A stretch of DNA of 64,000 bases from Pseudomonas caspiana. Lineage in GTDB: Bacteria > Pseudomonadota > Gammaproteobacteria > Pseudomonadales > Pseudomonadaceae. How positions within the stretch are numbered: position 1 is the first letter of the stretch; the number at the start of each line of letters is the position of its first letter. Location: contig NZ_LOHF01000005.1 in NCBI RefSeq assembly GCF_002158995.1, positions 181,368 to 245,367 on the forward strand, in the 5' to 3' direction. This document shows, piece by piece, positions 29,386 through 40,067 of this stretch. The position numbers and the translations under genes are program-made. Below the pieces are notes generated by a model. That model did no database searches, had not been told where the DNA came from, and saw nothing but the letters and a program-made list of their open reading frames with translations.

Positions 29386-30636
29386 TTAGTGGGCGACAGC
29401 CGCTGCGCCGTGTTCATCGATCAACGCACCGTTGTGGAAACGGTCGATGGAGAAAGGTTTAGCCAATGGATGCATTTCACCTTTAGCCAGACTTGCCGCA
29501 AACACGTTGCCCGAGCCCGGCGTGGCCTTGAAGCCACCGGTGCCCCAACCGCAGTTGAAGAACATGTTCGGTACCGGGGTCTTGGAAATGATCGGGCAGG
29601 CATCCGGCGTGGTGTCGACGATGCCGCCCCACTGACGGTTCATGCGCACTCGGGACAGCACCGGGAACATTTCGACGATGGCCTGAATCGTGTGCTCTAT
29701 CACCGGGTACGATCCGCGTTGACCATAGCCAACCCAGCCGTCGATACCGGCACCGATCACCAGGTCGCCCTTGTCGGACTGGCTGATGTAACCGTGTACG
29801 GCGTTGGACATGATCACGCTGTCGATAATCGGCTTGATCGGCTCTGATACCAGCGCTTGCAGCGGGTGAGATTCAATCGGCAAACGGAAGCCCGCCAGTT
29901 TCGCCATGTGCCCCGAGTTACCGGCCGTCACCACGCCGACGCGCTTGGCGCCGATGAAGCCTTTGTTGGTTTCCACACCGATGCACACGCCGTTTTCCTT
30001 GCGGAAGCCGGTCACTTCGGTCTGCTGGATCAAGTCCACGCCCAAGGCGTCAGCGGCACGGGCGAAACCCCACGCCACGGCATCGTGACGGGCCACGCCG
30101 CCACGCCGTTGCACGGTGGCGCCAATGATGGGGTAGCGGGTGTTTTTCGAGCAATCCAGGTACGGGATTTCCTCCGCCACCTGTTTGCCGTTGAGCAGTT
30201 CGCCGTCCACCCCATTAAGGCGGTTGGCGCTGACCCGGCGCTCTGAATCACGCATGTCCTGCAGGGTGTGGCACAAGTTGTACACGCCGCGCTGGGAGAA
30301 CATAACGTTGTAGTTCAGGTCTTGCGAAAGGCCTTCCCACAATTTCATCGCGTGCTCATACAGGTGAGCAGACTCGTCCCACAGGTAGTTGGAACGCACG
30401 ATGGTAGTGTTACGCGCCGTGTTGCCGCCGCCCAACCAGCCTTTCTCGACCACGGCGACGTTAGTGATGCCGTGCTCTTTGGCAAGGTAATAGGCAGTCG
30501 CCAGACCATGCCCGCCGCCACCGACGATGACCACGTCGTAGACTTTTTTCGGGGTAGGCGTGCGCCACATGCGCTGCCAGTTTTCGTGGTGGCTGAGGGA
30601 GTGCTTGAGAAGGCCGAAGCCTGAGTAATGCTGCAT
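29386..30636 (-). CDS. soxB: Sarcosine oxidase beta subunit
   Basis: This 416-residue FAD-dependent subunit oxidises sarcosine. The N-terminal dinucleotide-binding motif is [20 protein letters not shown], followed by [20 protein letters not shown], which carries the flavin contact. The C-terminal [17 protein letters not shown] closes the FAD site. A GGAG sequence precedes the ATG. It lies 17 bases after glyA. Confidence 0.96.
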   Translation of the reverse strand: MQHYSGFGLLKHSLSHHENWQRMWRTPTPKKVYDVVIVGGGGHGLATAYYLAKEHGITNVAVVEKGWLGGGNTARNTTIVRSNYLWDESAHLYEHAMKLWEGLSQDLNYNVMFSQRGVYNLCHTLQDMRDSERRVSANRLNGVDGELLNGKQVAEEIPYLDCSKNTRYPIIGATVQRRGGVARHDAVAWGFARAADALGVDLIQQTEVTGFRKENGVCIGVETNKGFIGAKRVGVVTAGNSGHMAKLAGFRLPIESHPLQALVSEPIKPIIDSVIMSNAVHGYISQSDKGDLVIGAGIDGWVGYGQRGSYPVIEHTIQAIVEMFPVLSRVRMNRQWGGIVDTTPDACPIISKTPVPNMFFNCGWGTGGFKATPGSGNVFAASLAKGEMHPLAKPFSIDRFHNGALIDEHGAAAVAH

Positions 30637-30653
30637 GAATAACTACTCCTGAC

Positions 30654-31907
30654 TCAGCTATAAACCGGGAAATCGGAACACAGTGCTGCAACCTGGCTGG
30701 CGACATTGGCCTCGACATCAGCGTCACCGAGGTTGTCGAGAATGTCGCAGATCCAGCCGGCCAGCGTGATGCATTGGGTGACTTTGAAACCGCGGGTGGT
30801 CACTGCTGGAGTGCCGATACGCAGGCCCGAGGTCACGAACGGCGATTGCGGATCGTTGGGCACCGAGTTCTTGTTAACGGTGATGTGCGCACGACCCAAA
30901 GCGGCGTCGGCGTCTTTGCCGGTCAGGCCCTGACGGATCAGGCTGACCAGAAACAGATGGTTATCGGTGCCGCCGGAGACCACGTCGTAGCCACGGTCGA
31001 TGAACACTTGCGCCATGGCCTGAGCGTTATCGATCACCTGCTGTTGATACGCCACGAAGCCGGGCTCTGCTGCTTCTTTGAAGCACACGGCCTTGGCGGC
31101 GATCACGTGCATCAATGGGCCGCCCTGACCGCCGGGGAACACTGCAGAATTGAGCTTTTTCTCGATCTCTTCGTTGGCCTTGGCCAGGATCAAACCACCA
31201 CGCGGGCCGCGCAGGGTTTTGTGCGTGGTGGTGGTCACCACGTCTGCGTACGGCAGCGGGTTCGGGTACAGACCGGCCGCGACCAAGCCTGCAACGTGGG
31301 CCATGTCGACAAACAGGTAAGCACCGACTTTGTCGGCGATCTCCCGGAAACGAGGGAAGTCGAGGGTTTTCGAATAGGCCGAGAAACCGGCGATGATCAT
31401 TTTGGGTTTGGACTCGACGGCGATGCGCTCGACTTCGTCGTAATCGATCAGCCCGGTAGCGGTGTCGATGCCGTACTGGACTGCGTTGTAGAGCTTGCCG
31501 GAAAAGCTGACTTTCGCGCCGTGGGTCAGGTGACCGCCGTGGGCCAGGCTCATGCCCAGCACGGTGTCGCCAGCTTGCAGCAATGCCAGGTAAACCGCTG
31601 CGTTGGCCGAGCTGCCGGAGTGCGGCTGAACGTTAGCGTAATCCGCACCGAACAGTTGCTTGGCTCTGTCTATCGCCAATTGCTCGACTTTATCCACATG
31701 CTCGCAACCGCCGTAGTAGCGCTTGCCCGGATAACCTTCGGCGTATTTGTTGGTCAGGCCGCTGCCCTGGGCTTCCATCACGCGCTGGCTGGTGTAGTTC
31801 TCCGAAGCGATCAGCTCGATATGATCTTCCTGACGCTGCTCCTCGGCATTCATCGCGGCCAGCAGTGCATCGTCATAGCCTTGGATTTGGTCGTTCTTGC
31901 TGAACAT
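30654..31907 (-). CDS. glyA: Serine hydroxymethyltransferase
   Basis: This 417-residue PLP enzyme interconverts glycine and serine with 5,10-methylene-THF. Here it heads the sox operon and converts the products of sarcosine oxidation to serine. Landmarks are [38 protein letters not shown] and the PLP-lysine block [16 protein letters not shown]. The 302-base gap upstream (31908-32209) must hold the operon promoter. It is the region where a GbdR-type activator would bind, but I cannot point to a specific site. Confidence 0.96.
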   Translation of the reverse strand: MFSKNDQIQGYDDALLAAMNAEEQRQEDHIELIASENYTSQRVMEAQGSGLTNKYAEGYPGKRYYGGCEHVDKVEQLAIDRAKQLFGADYANVQPHSGSSANAAVYLALLQAGDTVLGMSLAHGGHLTHGAKVSFSGKLYNAVQYGIDTATGLIDYDEVERIAVESKPKMIIAGFSAYSKTLDFPRFREIADKVGAYLFVDMAHVAGLVAAGLYPNPLPYADVVTTTTHKTLRGPRGGLILAKANEEIEKKLNSAVFPGGQGGPLMHVIAAKAVCFKEAAEPGFVAYQQQVIDNAQAMAQVFIDRGYDVVSGGTDNHLFLVSLIRQGLTGKDADAALGRAHITVNKNSVPNDPQSPFVTSGLRIGTPAVTTRGFKVTQCITLAGWICDILDNLGDADVEANVASQVAALCSDFPVYS

Positions 31908-32100
31908 CGCGGTTCTCCCAGCGGCGGCGTCGCGCCTGACTTATCGGTAGGACCGCAGCATCTAAGCAGGGCCCTTTGACAGCGATACTAGGGCCGGACC
32001 AAAGACGCCAAATGCCTACGCACGCCACGCAAAGGTGCGTTTACGACATGGCTGGGAGAGGAGAGCGAATAACGTGCGGGTGAGGTTGGAACGCGATCCA

Positions 32101-32190
32101 TGTGGGAGCCGGGCTTGCCCGCGATAAGGTCGACGCAATTCTCGGATAGACCGAGGTGTCCTTATCGCGGGCAAGCCCGGCTCCCGCAGG
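32101..32190. repeat. REP/REPIN inverted repeat
   Basis: The arms GGGCTTGCCCGCGATAAGG and complement lie between glyA and alaC. Apart from promoter DNA nearer glyA, nothing else is seen in 31908-32209. Confidence 0.86.
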
Positions 32191-32209
32191 GGAGTGCGGT
32201 GTGCAGGGA

Positions 32210-33427
32210 TTAAAGAGCCTTGCCCGGCAACTGCCCATCCGCCCGGAACATCCCGCGAATACCGCGCACGGCCTGGCGAATCCGGTCCTGATTCTCGATC
32301 AGCGCAAAGCGCACATGGTCATCGCCGTACTCACCAAAACCGACACCCGGCGACACGCAGACCTTGGCTTCGGCCAGCAGCTTTTTGGCGAATTCCAATG
32401 AGCCGAGATGAGCATAGGCGGGTGGGATCTTGGCCCACACATACATTGAGGCTTTAGGGTTTTCCACCATCCAGCCCAGTTCATGCAGGCCTTTGACCAA
32501 CACGTTGCGACGCTGGCGGTACTGCTCGGCGATATCCAGCACGCATTGCTGATCGCCTTCCAGCGCAGCGATGGCCGCGACTTGCAGCGGGGTGAAGGTG
32601 CCGTAGTCGTGGTAGCTCTTGATCCGCGCCAGAGCGTTGACCAGCTCCGGGTTGCCGACCATGAAGCCAATCCGCCAGCCCGCCATGTTGTAGCTCTTGG
32701 ACAGGGTGAAAAACTCGACAGCGATGTCTTTCGCGCCCGGCACCTGCATGATCGACGGCGCCTTCCAGCCGTCGTAGACGATATCGGCGTAGGCGAGATC
32801 GTGAACCACCAGCACGTCGTACTGTTTGGCCAGGGCAACCACGCGCTCGAAGAAGTCCAGCTCCACGCACTGCGCGGTCGGGTTGGACGGGAAGCCGAGG
32901 ATCATCATCTTTGGCTTGGGGATCGAGCCACGAATGGCCTTTTCCAGCTCGGCGAAGAAATCCACACCCGGGATCAGGGGCACCGAACGCACTTGTGCGC
33001 CAGCAATCACAGCACCGTAGATATGAATCGGATAGCTCGGGTTCGGTACCAATACCGTGTCGCCCTGATCGAGGGTGGCGAGCATCAAATGCGCCAGGCC
33101 TTCTTTCGAGCCGATGGTAACGATGGCCTCTTCTTCCGGGTCGATATCCACGTCGTAGCGTTTTTTGTACCAGTTGGAAATCGCCCGACGCAGACGCGGG
33201 ATGCCACGCGAAGTCGAGTAGCCGTGAGTGTCTTCACGTTGGGCGACAGTAACCAGTTTTTCGACGATATGCGGTGGGGTTGGCCCGTCGGGGTTGCCCA
33301 TGCTCAAGTCGATGATGTCTTCACCACGGCGGCGAGCGGCCATTTTCAGCTCGGCGGTGATATTGAAGACGTACGGGGGGAGTCGATCGATACGCGCAAA
33401 ACGGCGCGGCGAAGGTAAGTCTGCCAT
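32210..33427 (-). CDS. alaC: Glutamate-pyruvate aminotransferase AlaC
   Basis: This 405-residue class I PLP aminotransferase closely resembles E. coli AlaC throughout. Landmarks are [39 protein letters not shown], the PLP lysine in [17 protein letters not shown] and [20 protein letters not shown]. It makes alanine from pyruvate. The start [20 protein letters not shown] at 33427 matches the E. coli N-terminus; a longer open frame upstream runs into a REP. Confidence 0.94.
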   Translation of the reverse strand: MADLPSPRRFARIDRLPPYVFNITAELKMAARRRGEDIIDLSMGNPDGPTPPHIVEKLVTVAQREDTHGYSTSRGIPRLRRAISNWYKKRYDVDIDPEEEAIVTIGSKEGLAHLMLATLDQGDTVLVPNPSYPIHIYGAVIAGAQVRSVPLIPGVDFFAELEKAIRGSIPKPKMMILGFPSNPTAQCVELDFFERVVALAKQYDVLVVHDLAYADIVYDGWKAPSIMQVPGAKDIAVEFFTLSKSYNMAGWRIGFMVGNPELVNALARIKSYHDYGTFTPLQVAAIAALEGDQQCVLDIAEQYRQRRNVLVKGLHELGWMVENPKASMYVWAKIPPAYAHLGSLEFAKKLLAEAKVCVSPGVGFGEYGDDHVRFALIENQDRIRQAVRGIRGMFRADGQLPGKAL

Positions 33428-33552
33428 GGAGGCCTCAGATACGTAAGCGCCCGGAACCGTCCGAGCGACGTCGGCCACTGCGGTGGCCAGCGCAGAAGAT
33501 AAGGGCGCTGGTGGCGTTTTGTCTACAGCGTTTTTCAGGGTGACCTCGTTCC

Positions 33553-33646
33553 CCTGTAGGAGCGCACGAGCACCGCAAGGCCGCGATTGCGGTGTGTCAG
33601 GAGAAAACGCCATCGCGGCCTCGCGGTGCTTGTGCGCTCCTAGAGG
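33553..33646. repeat. Long inverted repeat (REPIN type D)
   Basis: CCTGTAGGAGCGCACGAGCA and the CCGCAAGGCCGCGATTGCG segment are repeated as the reverse complement. It overlaps the last seven bases of the TraX-family gene. Confidence 0.86.
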
Positions 33647-34404
33647 ATTGTGGGGGTGCCCCATATTGCCAATATTTCCCGCAAACCCAGCAGCACGAGA
33701 AAATGCGCCGGATAGATCGCGTACGCCCAACGCCGCATCGGTTTGACAGGAAAGCTCAAACGACGGCGCAACAACGCCAGCCCAAGTAAGGGCGCGATCA
33801 AACAGGCAACCAGCGAGCCGATGGAAACCGGATCACCCCAGGCGGCACCGGCAAACATCTGCGGCCATGCGTTGCCTGCCACGCAGATCGCTCCCGGCAA
33901 CAGCGCAAACCAGATCGGGCGATGCATCACCAACAGCAGCGCCAGCGGCAGCAATGTCCCGAAGAAACCAAACATCAGGTATTTGTGGAAAATGGCTGCG
34001 CCCAGTAAAGCGATAAGCGCCATGACGCGCGTCACTGCCAGCCGGTGTCGCCAACCCTGGGCGATCAGCAGGCCGAGCACCAGAGTCGGCAATACGTTCA
34101 GCGTGTGAGCGTCATCCATGTACAGCCGATAAGGAGCCTCCGCCATTACGGCGAACAACGACATCCAGCCCAGATAACGCCACTGCACTTTCGGCTCGGG
34201 AAAAAGCGCGGATCTGCGTCCCAGATTTGCCGCAATCGCCAGGCAGAACCAAGGAAATGCCAGTCGTCCCGGCACATACAACACATCTATCGACCAGCCG
34301 ACATAGCGCAAGTGGTCAAGTACCATGGCCAACATCGCCAGCCATTTGAGAAGGTCCAGTGCCTTGTCGCGTCCGGGCAGGTAAGGCGGGTTCGATAGAT
34401 CCAT
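33640..34404 (-). CDS. TraX family membrane protein
   Basis: This 254-residue integral membrane protein has about seven hydrophobic segments. [20 protein letters not shown] at the N-terminus, [19 protein letters not shown] and the C-terminal [17 protein letters not shown] match the TraX/acyltransferase-like family (F-plasmid TraX acetylates pilin). The chromosomal version has no known substrate here. A GGAGAG site precedes the ATG. Its stop overlaps the adjacent REPIN. Confidence 0.88.
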   Translation of the reverse strand: MDLSNPPYLPGRDKALDLLKWLAMLAMVLDHLRYVGWSIDVLYVPGRLAFPWFCLAIAANLGRRSALFPEPKVQWRYLGWMSLFAVMAEAPYRLYMDDAHTLNVLPTLVLGLLIAQGWRHRLAVTRVMALIALLGAAIFHKYLMFGFFGTLLPLALLLVMHRPIWFALLPGAICVAGNAWPQMFAGAAWGDPVSIGSLVACLIAPLLGLALLRRRLSFPVKPMRRWAYAIYPAHFLVLLGLREILAIWGTPTIL

Positions 34405-34560
34405 ATCTCTCCGAGAGGGTTAAGCGCGGATTCTAAGGTGGAACGAATTACCTGTGGGAGCGGTGCATGTCACAAGTACAGCGCCTGATACAACAACCCA
34501 TGACCAACCGCTGCGATCTTCGTTACAGTGCGCAGCATAATCAATGACAAGGATTCGGCC

Positions 34561-35601
34561 ATGACCGATAAAAGCCAGCAGTTTGCCAGTGATAACTATT
34601 CGGGCATTTGCCCTGAAGCCTGGGCTGCGATGGAACAGGCTAACCACGGCCATCAGCGCGCTTACGGCGATGACGAATGGACCGCACGGGCCTCGGATCA
34701 ATTCCGTAAATTATTTGAAACTGACTGTGAAGTGTTCTTCGCTTTCAACGGCACGGCGGCCAACTCGCTGGCGCTGTCGTCGCTGTGTCAGAGCTATCAC
34801 AGCGTTATCTGCTCGGAAACCGCTCACGTCGAGACTGACGAGTGCGGCGCTCCGGAGTTTTTCTCCAACGGCTCCAAGCTCCTTACTGCACGTAGCGAGC
34901 AGGGCAAACTGACGCCCGAGTCGATCCGCGAGGTTGCACTCAAGCGTCAGGATATTCACTACCCAAAACCTCGAGTCGTGACCCTGACCCAGGCCACCGA
35001 AGTCGGCAGCGTTTACCAGCCTGACGAACTCAAGGCGATCAGCGCGACCTGCAAAGAGCTCAATCTGAACCTGCACATGGACGGCGCGCGTTTCGCTAAC
35101 GCCTGTGCCTTTCTGGAGTGTTCACCGGCAGAGCTGACCTGGAAGTCGGGCGTCGACGTGCTGTGCTTTGGCGGCACCAAAAACGGTATGGCGGTGGGGG
35201 AGGCGATTCTGTTCTTCAACCACAAGTTGGCTGAAGACTTTGACTATCGTTGCAAACAGGCCGGGCAACTGGCGTCGAAAATGCGTTTCCTTTCCGCCCC
35301 GTGGGTGGGGCTGCTGGAAGGTGATGCATGGCTCAAGCACGCCAGCCATGCCAACCATTGCGCGCAATTGCTCGCCTCGCTGGTCCAGGATATTCCGGGC
35401 GTTGAACTGATGTTCCCGGTCCAGGCTAATGGCGTGTTTCTGCAGCTGTCCGAATCCGCCATTGCCGCGCTGACGGCCAAGGGCTGGCGCTTCTATACCT
35501 TCATTGGTAATGGTGGCGCGCGCTTCATGTGCTCATGGGACACCGAAGAAGCCCGCGTGCGCGAGCTGGCGGCGGATATCCGATTGGTGATGGGGGCTTA
35601 G
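34561..35601 (+). CDS. ltaE: Low-specificity L-threonine aldolase
   Basis: This 346-residue PLP enzyme cleaves threonine and allo-threonine to glycine and acetaldehyde. FASDNYSGICPEAWAAMEQA starts the family, the PLP lysine is in VLCFGGTKNGMAVGEAILFF, and HMDGARFANACA carries the aspartate. The threonine aldolase gene also lies between gbcAB and glyA-sox in P. aeruginosa as I recall it, so this is a conserved neighbour feeding glycine into the same C1 network. The ATG at 34561 follows an AAGGATT sequence. Confidence 0.95.
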   Translation: MTDKSQQFASDNYSGICPEAWAAMEQANHGHQRAYGDDEWTARASDQFRKLFETDCEVFFAFNGTAANSLALSSLCQSYHSVICSETAHVETDECGAPEFFSNGSKLLTARSEQGKLTPESIREVALKRQDIHYPKPRVVTLTQATEVGSVYQPDELKAISATCKELNLNLHMDGARFANACAFLECSPAELTWKSGVDVLCFGGTKNGMAVGEAILFFNHKLAEDFDYRCKQAGQLASKMRFLSAPWVGLLEGDAWLKHASHANHCAQLLASLVQDIPGVELMFPVQANGVFLQLSESAIAALTAKGWRFYTFIGNGGARFMCSWDTEEARVRELAADIRLVMGA

Positions 35602-35619
35602 TCTGGTTTGGGCGGCTTT

Positions 35620-35690
35620 TGTAGGAGCTGCCGAAGGCTGCGAAGCGATGTGTCAGTAATACTGCTTCGCAGCCTGCGGCAGCTCCTGCA
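35620..35690. repeat. REP inverted repeat, type E
   Basis: TAGGAGCTGCCGAAGGCTGC and complement enclose a short loop. It fills the convergent gap between ltaE and zapA. There is no room for a 6S RNA gene here. Confidence 0.84.
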
Positions 35691-35702
35691 GGGGCATTTG
35701 GC

Positions 35703-36005
35703 TCAGTTCTGCGCAATCGTCTTCGAAATCGCATCCACGGTGGCATCGACCTTCTCGCGGCAGCGGTCGAGTTCAACCTGGTGTTGCTGCTTGAGTTCGA
35801 TCTGCTGTGAACACAGGTTCAGGGCAGCCAGTACCAACAGGCGGTCACCGATAAGCGTCGGGTATTTGCGCTTGGTATCGGCCAGCGATGCACGAAGCAG
35901 TGCGGTGGCCTGCTGCAGGGTTTGTTCTTCGCCGGCGGGCGCCTTGATCGAATAGTCGTTACCGAGAATCGAAACGACCGTCACCCCGTTTCTGTCGGTA
36001 CTCAT
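35703..36005 (-). CDS. ZapA-type cell division protein, divergent paralogue
   Basis: This 100-residue ZapA-family protein shows the N-terminal beta/alpha domain (VSILGNDYSIKAPAGEEQTL), the conserved DRLLVLAALNLCSQQIELK helix and a C-terminal coiled coil. ZapA cross-links FtsZ filaments. The canonical Pseudomonas ZapA (as recalled, starting with VTVQILDKEY) is clearly different and is normally followed by the 6S RNA and a 5-formyl-THF cyclo-ligase, both absent here. I therefore regard this as a second, divergent copy. It overlaps the upstream coiled-coil gene by four bases. Confidence 0.85.
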   Translation of the reverse strand: MSTDRNGVTVVSILGNDYSIKAPAGEEQTLQQATALLRASLADTKRKYPTLIGDRLLVLAALNLCSQQIELKQQHQVELDRCREKVDATVDAISKTIAQN

Positions 36006-36235
36006 GCGGTGACTGCGCTTGCGCTGGTCGCACGGTCAACAAGGGCCTGAATGCGCGCAGCAGTGGCACCTTGTTTCTCTTCCTGCTCCATCAGACTCAA
36101 TTGCAGACTGTCGTTTTCATCCCTGGCTTGAGCCAGCTCCGTGGTGAGCTGGGTATTTGTGCTTTGCAGCTGCTGGTTTTGTTGCACCAGATCGCTGACA
36201 AGTTGTTCCAATTGGCTAAGGGATGCTTCCAACAT
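36002..36235 (-). CDS. ZapB-like coiled-coil protein (TIGR02449 type)
   Basis: This 77-residue protein is almost wholly coiled coil (LEASLSQLEQLVSDLVQQNQ, then TTELAQARDENDSLQLSL with regular leucine spacing). It is the partner usually found upstream of zapA in Pseudomonas and is coupled to it here by an ATGA overlap. The start at 36235 is the first ATG that begins the heptad pattern; an upstream start at 36268 adds an unrelated stretch. Confidence 0.82.
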   Translation of the reverse strand: MLEASLSQLEQLVSDLVQQNQQLQSTNTQLTTELAQARDENDSLQLSLMEQEEKQGATAARIQALVDRATSASAVTA

Positions 36236-36660
36236 TTTGATTTCTCGAGCAAATTTCAACGGGCGCACACCTTAAAGAAAAGTCACTGCGCATACCAGTG
36301 AAGCCGCTTAAATAACGACGTTTCGGCGCGCGGGCTTCCTCCCTGAAGGCAAGTGCATAAACAGGCCCTGTTGACTGTGATTTATCCATCTGGTTCCTGC
36401 TGCTCGTCAGTCCGGTCAGAGCGAGAAAATATGCGGTCTTCAACATTTACAGATTTTCAGCTCAAAGCCCCGTAAACGTTGCCTTTCAATGACTTGCATG
36501 GCCTTCTGCCGCATTTTAAAAAGACTGCGACTTTCCGACGCGCCCCCATTTGCGACCACCCACCTCAAGACTTCTGCTCATCGACCGATAGGCATGCAAT
36601 CGCAACGGTTCAAATCTCTTTCTCGCAAGGAATGCTCCTCCTCTTTCTCTGGAAAAAAAC
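36236..36660. other. Divergent promoter gap between zapA pair and chemoreceptor
   Basis: This 425-base region holds no convincing gene. It must contain promoters for both directions. A poor FliA-like match was examined and not accepted. No repeats of the REP families are present. Confidence 0.6.
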
Positions 36661-38286
36661 ATGTCATTACGATCCATGAATATTGCGCCGCGCGCGTTCC
36701 TCGGCTTTGCCTTGATCGGCACGCTGATGCTAATCCTCGGCGTATTTGCGTTGACGCAAATGAGCAAGATCCGCACCGCGGGTGACCAGGTTGCACAGAA
36801 CAGCGTGCCCAGCATTCAAAGCCTGAACGGGCTGACGGTGGCTGGCATTCGCATGCGTGTTCTGTCCTATCGCTTGTTGACCAATCGCGAACAGGATGTC
36901 CAGGACAAGACCATTGAGTTGTTTGCCACGCGCAACAAGCAGATCAGCGAAGCCCAGGCGGTCTATGAAAAACTGATCGAGGCCCCGGAGGAGAAAGCAG
37001 CCTACAACGAGTTTGTGCAGTTGCTGGGCGAGTACCGTCAGATCGAAGCGCGTGTGATCGCTTTGAGCCGTGCAGGCAAAGTCGACGAGATGGCCAGGCT
37101 GCTTAATGCGGAGTCAGCCTCCAACTCTGACAAAATGAATGTGGTCCTGGCCAGACTGGCCGACCTCAACACTAAGCAATTGACGGTCACCAACAAGGCT
37201 GCCGCCGACGAGTACTCGTCAGCGTTCAATCTGGTTGTCGGTCTGCTGATTATCGCTACGTTCCTGACCATGCTGTTCGCCTGGTTGCTGACCAATAGCA
37301 TCACCCATCCAATCGCGTCGGCGCTTGAAGCGGCCGAAACAATTGCTGAAGGCAACCTGACTCGCCCAATCAAGGTCGACGGCACCGACGAAGCCGGTCG
37401 TTTGCTCGCCGCCATGCAGAAGATGCAGGAAAAACTGCGAGACACCTTGACCCGTATTTCGGGTTCCGCCACTCAGTTGGCTTCTGCCGCTGAAGAGCTG
37501 AACGCGGTAACCGACGAAAGTGCTCGTGGGCTCTCGAAACAGAACAACGAAATCGAACAAGCCGCTACCGCTGTCAACGAGATGACCAGTGCCGTTGAAG
37601 AAGTCGCACGTAATGCCGTGAGCACTTCTGAAGCGTCGAAAAACGCCACTGCATCGGCGGGTGACGGTCGTGATCTGGTTCAGGAAACGGTCAATGCCAT
37701 CGAGCGCATGAGCGGCGATGTGCAAAGCACGGCGGACCTGATTGGCAATCTGGCTGAAGAGTCCCGTGATATCGGCAAGGTACTGGATGTGATTCGCGGT
37801 CTCGCCGATCAGACCAACCTCTTGGCCCTCAACGCAGCCATTGAAGCCGCGCGTGCTGGTGAAGCCGGTCGTGGTTTTGCTGTGGTGGCTGATGAAGTAC
37901 GTGCACTGGCGCATCGTACCCAGCAGTCGACCAGTGAAATCGAACGCATGATCGGCAGCATTCAGGGCGGCACCGAGCAGGCAGTCAACTCCATGCGTAA
38001 CAGCACAGAACGTGCTGAGTCGACGCTGAACATCGCCAAAGGCGCAGGCCTGGCGCTGGACACCATCAACACCGCCGTAGTGGAAATCAACGAGCGCAAT
38101 CTGGTCATCGCCAGCGCCGCCGAAGAGCAGGCCCAGGTGGCCCGTGAAGTGGACCGCAACCTGGTCAACATCCGCGACCTGTCGGCTCAGTCATCCGACG
38201 GTGCGGCCCAGACCAGCGCTGCAAGTGGCGAGCTGACGCGCCTGGCTGTGGACCTGAACAGCATGGTTTCGCGGTTTAGTCTGTAA
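36661..38286 (+). CDS. Methyl-accepting chemotaxis protein
   Basis: This 541-residue chemoreceptor has an N-terminal membrane span (about 10-30), a periplasmic four-helix-bundle ligand domain (about 31-190), a second span (about 191-210), a HAMP domain and a cytoplasmic signalling domain. The hairpin tip reads [20 protein letters not shown]. Methylation helices flank it and the protein ends MVSRFSL with no pentapeptide tether. The four-helix bundle type does not reveal the ligand. Its place beside gbcAB would suit betaine or related compounds, but that is only inference. Confidence 0.93.
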   Translation: MSLRSMNIAPRAFLGFALIGTLMLILGVFALTQMSKIRTAGDQVAQNSVPSIQSLNGLTVAGIRMRVLSYRLLTNREQDVQDKTIELFATRNKQISEAQAVYEKLIEAPEEKAAYNEFVQLLGEYRQIEARVIALSRAGKVDEMARLLNAESASNSDKMNVVLARLADLNTKQLTVTNKAAADEYSSAFNLVVGLLIIATFLTMLFAWLLTNSITHPIASALEAAETIAEGNLTRPIKVDGTDEAGRLLAAMQKMQEKLRDTLTRISGSATQLASAAEELNAVTDESARGLSKQNNEIEQAATAVNEMTSAVEEVARNAVSTSEASKNATASAGDGRDLVQETVNAIERMSGDVQSTADLIGNLAEESRDIGKVLDVIRGLADQTNLLALNAAIEAARAGEAGRGFAVVADEVRALAHRTQQSTSEIERMIGSIQGGTEQAVNSMRNSTERAESTLNIAKGAGLALDTINTAVVEINERNLVIASAAEEQAQVAREVDRNLVNIRDLSAQSSDGAAQTSAASGELTRLAVDLNSMVSRFSL

Positions 38287-38342
38287 CAAGCTTTGAGTTC
38301 GTTGGAGCGCCTCCTGCTCGCTCCAACTTAATCACGTACTCC

Positions 38343-38431
38343 GGTAGGAGCGAACTTGTTCGCGAGGTGTTTGTAAGGACGATGGATAAATTCGCCTGCC
38401 GAGCCGCCTCGCGAACAAGTTCGCTCCTACC
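38343..38431. repeat. REP inverted repeat, copy in unit 1
   Basis: The arms GGTAGGAGCGAACTTGTTCG and complement are the same type as 1660-1748. Confidence 0.86.
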
Positions 38432-38451
38432 CGTATCAATCGCCCAGGCGA

Positions 38452-38508
38452 TTAATACTCGATTCGCACATCCCCCTTCGGAATGCTGCAGCACGACAGG
38501 ATGTAGCC
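38452..38508 (-). pseudogene. Duplicated gbcB 3' fragment
   Basis: On the minus strand these bases encode the last 18 residues of GbcB (GYILSCCSIPKGDVRIEY) plus stop, an exact protein copy of the real C-terminus 197 bases away. It has no start and arises from the tandem duplication. Confidence 0.9.
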
Positions 38509-38539
38509 TCCTGCTCGCTCCAACTTAACCACGTACTCC

Positions 38540-38628
38540 GGTAGGAGCGAACTTGTTCGCGATGTGTTTGTAAGGACGATGGATAAATTCGCCTGCCGAG
38601 CCGCCTCGCGAACAAGTTCGCTCCTACC
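38540..38628. repeat. REP inverted repeat, copy in unit 2
   Basis: Same as 38343-38431, shifted by 197 bases. Confidence 0.86.
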
Positions 38629-38648
38629 CGTATCAATCGCCCAGGCGA

Positions 38649-39749
38649 TTAATACTCGATCCGCACATCCCCCTTCGGAATGCTGCAGCACGACAGGATG
38701 TAGCCTTCGGCTTCGTCCTCTTCGGTGATCCCGCCGTTGTGCTCCATCTCCACTTCGCCACTGAGCTTCATCACCTTGCACGTTCCGCAGATGCCCATGC
38801 CGCAGGCTTTGGGGATCATCAGGCCGAGCTTGGCAGCGGCCGCGTGAACAGTTTCGCCCGGTGCCACGCGGATGCTCTTGCCGGTGTCGGTGAACTCCAC
38901 CTGATGCAGATCCGACGCATCGACCTCGGGTGCTTCGGCGGCGATTTCGGCTTGTTCCACAGCATCGGCACGCGCTTCGGGAGGCGTCGCACCGAACGAC
39001 TCTTCGTGGTATTGCGCCATGTTGAAACCATTGGCTTCCAGCAGGCGTTTGACGGCCGTCATGTATGGCGTCGGCCCACAACAGAACACCTCGCGTTCCA
39101 TGAAGTCCGGCACCATCAGCTCGAGCATCTTCTGGTTCAGATAGCCGCGATAACCGGCCCAGGGTTCGCCAAGTCCGTGCTTCTCGCAGATCAGATGCAG
39201 ACTGAAGTTATCGATCCGCGACGCCATGTGCTCCAGCTCGCGGTGGTAAATGATGTCTTTGGGTGAGCGAGCGCTGTGTACGAATACCATGTCGACGTTG
39301 GCGTTGGTGTCGTAGAACCAGCGCGCCATGGACATCACCGGGGTGATGCCGACGCCGCCACTCAAGTAGAGGATTTTGGGGTTCGGGAAGTCGATGGCAT
39401 TGAACAGCCCGACCGGACCGTGCACCGCCAGCTCCTGACCTTCATGCAGCGTGTCGTGCAGGTAATTGGAAACCTTGCCGCCGGGCACGCGTTTGATCGT
39501 CACCGAGAAGCTGTAAGGCACCGACGGGGAACTGGAAATGGTGTACGAGCGCATTACCGGCACGCCCTCGATTTCAAGCTCCAGGGTCACGAACTGGCCC
39601 GGTTTGAAGAAGAACATGATCGGCTGATCAGCCATGAAACAGAAGGTGCGCACGTCCCAGGTTTCCTGGATCACCTTGACGACGCGCACCAAGTGGCGGC
39701 CATTGGCCCAGGTCTGGGTATTTACCGGGCTCAGGAAGCTTTGGGACAT
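38649..39749 (-). CDS. gbcB: Glycine betaine monooxygenase reductase component
   Basis: GbcB passes electrons from NAD(P)H to the Rieske oxygenase GbcA, which demethylates glycine betaine to dimethylglycine and formaldehyde. The 366 residues comprise an FAD domain (VMRSYTISSSP), an NAD domain (ILYLSGGVGITPVMSMARWF) and a C-terminal plant-type 2Fe-2S domain, with CGMGICGTC and a later SCCS supplying the four cysteines. The start at 39749 follows a GGAG site. It is divergent from gbcA across 318 bases (39750-40067). That gap should hold the activator-controlled promoters, but I see no palindrome I can name. Confidence 0.95.
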   Translation of the reverse strand: MSQSFLSPVNTQTWANGRHLVRVVKVIQETWDVRTFCFMADQPIMFFFKPGQFVTLELEIEGVPVMRSYTISSSPSVPYSFSVTIKRVPGGKVSNYLHDTLHEGQELAVHGPVGLFNAIDFPNPKILYLSGGVGITPVMSMARWFYDTNANVDMVFVHSARSPKDIIYHRELEHMASRIDNFSLHLICEKHGLGEPWAGYRGYLNQKMLELMVPDFMEREVFCCGPTPYMTAVKRLLEANGFNMAQYHEESFGATPPEARADAVEQAEIAAEAPEVDASDLHQVEFTDTGKSIRVAPGETVHAAAAKLGLMIPKACGMGICGTCKVMKLSGEVEMEHNGGITEEDEAEGYILSCCSIPKGDVRIEY

Positions 39750-40067
39750 GCTCAATCTCCACGGCCGACTACCGGCCTCATGGTGCGAATTCTGCGTAAG
39801 GCGCAGACCACCCACTTACCTGCCAGCGACATCGGCGTACTTATCGCGACCAGCCCCTGACTACCTGCGTTAGCGCGTCGGAAACGGATTCGGCCATGTC
39901 GCCCATGGATAAGGTCAAGTCTGCGCCGGACTCCACACTCGGCACTAAATGTTTATCAAAAAGCATGAGCGGCAAAACAACGGCCGCCTTGCGTGCCAAA
40001 CGCCACAAAGAACCGTATTAGCCACATTCGTCGACCGTAAACCGTATGGTCATGAGGACTTCAAACG

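Larger units (their letters stand above)
38310..38703. repeat. 197-bp tandem duplication, two copies
   Basis: Unit 1 (38310-38506) and unit 2 (38507-38703) are direct repeats offset by exactly 197 bases with three mismatches. Each unit holds a REP inverted repeat and about 55 bases of the gbcB 3' end including its stop. Unit 2 carries the real gbcB end; unit 1 is the duplicate. Confidence 0.95.

Noticed and set aside
36517..36540. FliA promoter for the chemoreceptor (TAAA ... CCGACG)
   Set aside because: The spacer is about two bases short and the -10 region matches only CCGA.
38452..39081. A 209-codon minus-strand frame ending in the GbcB C-terminal sequence
   Set aside because: It is an out-of-frame reading of gbcB that enters the correct frame only because the 197-bp duplication is not a multiple of three.
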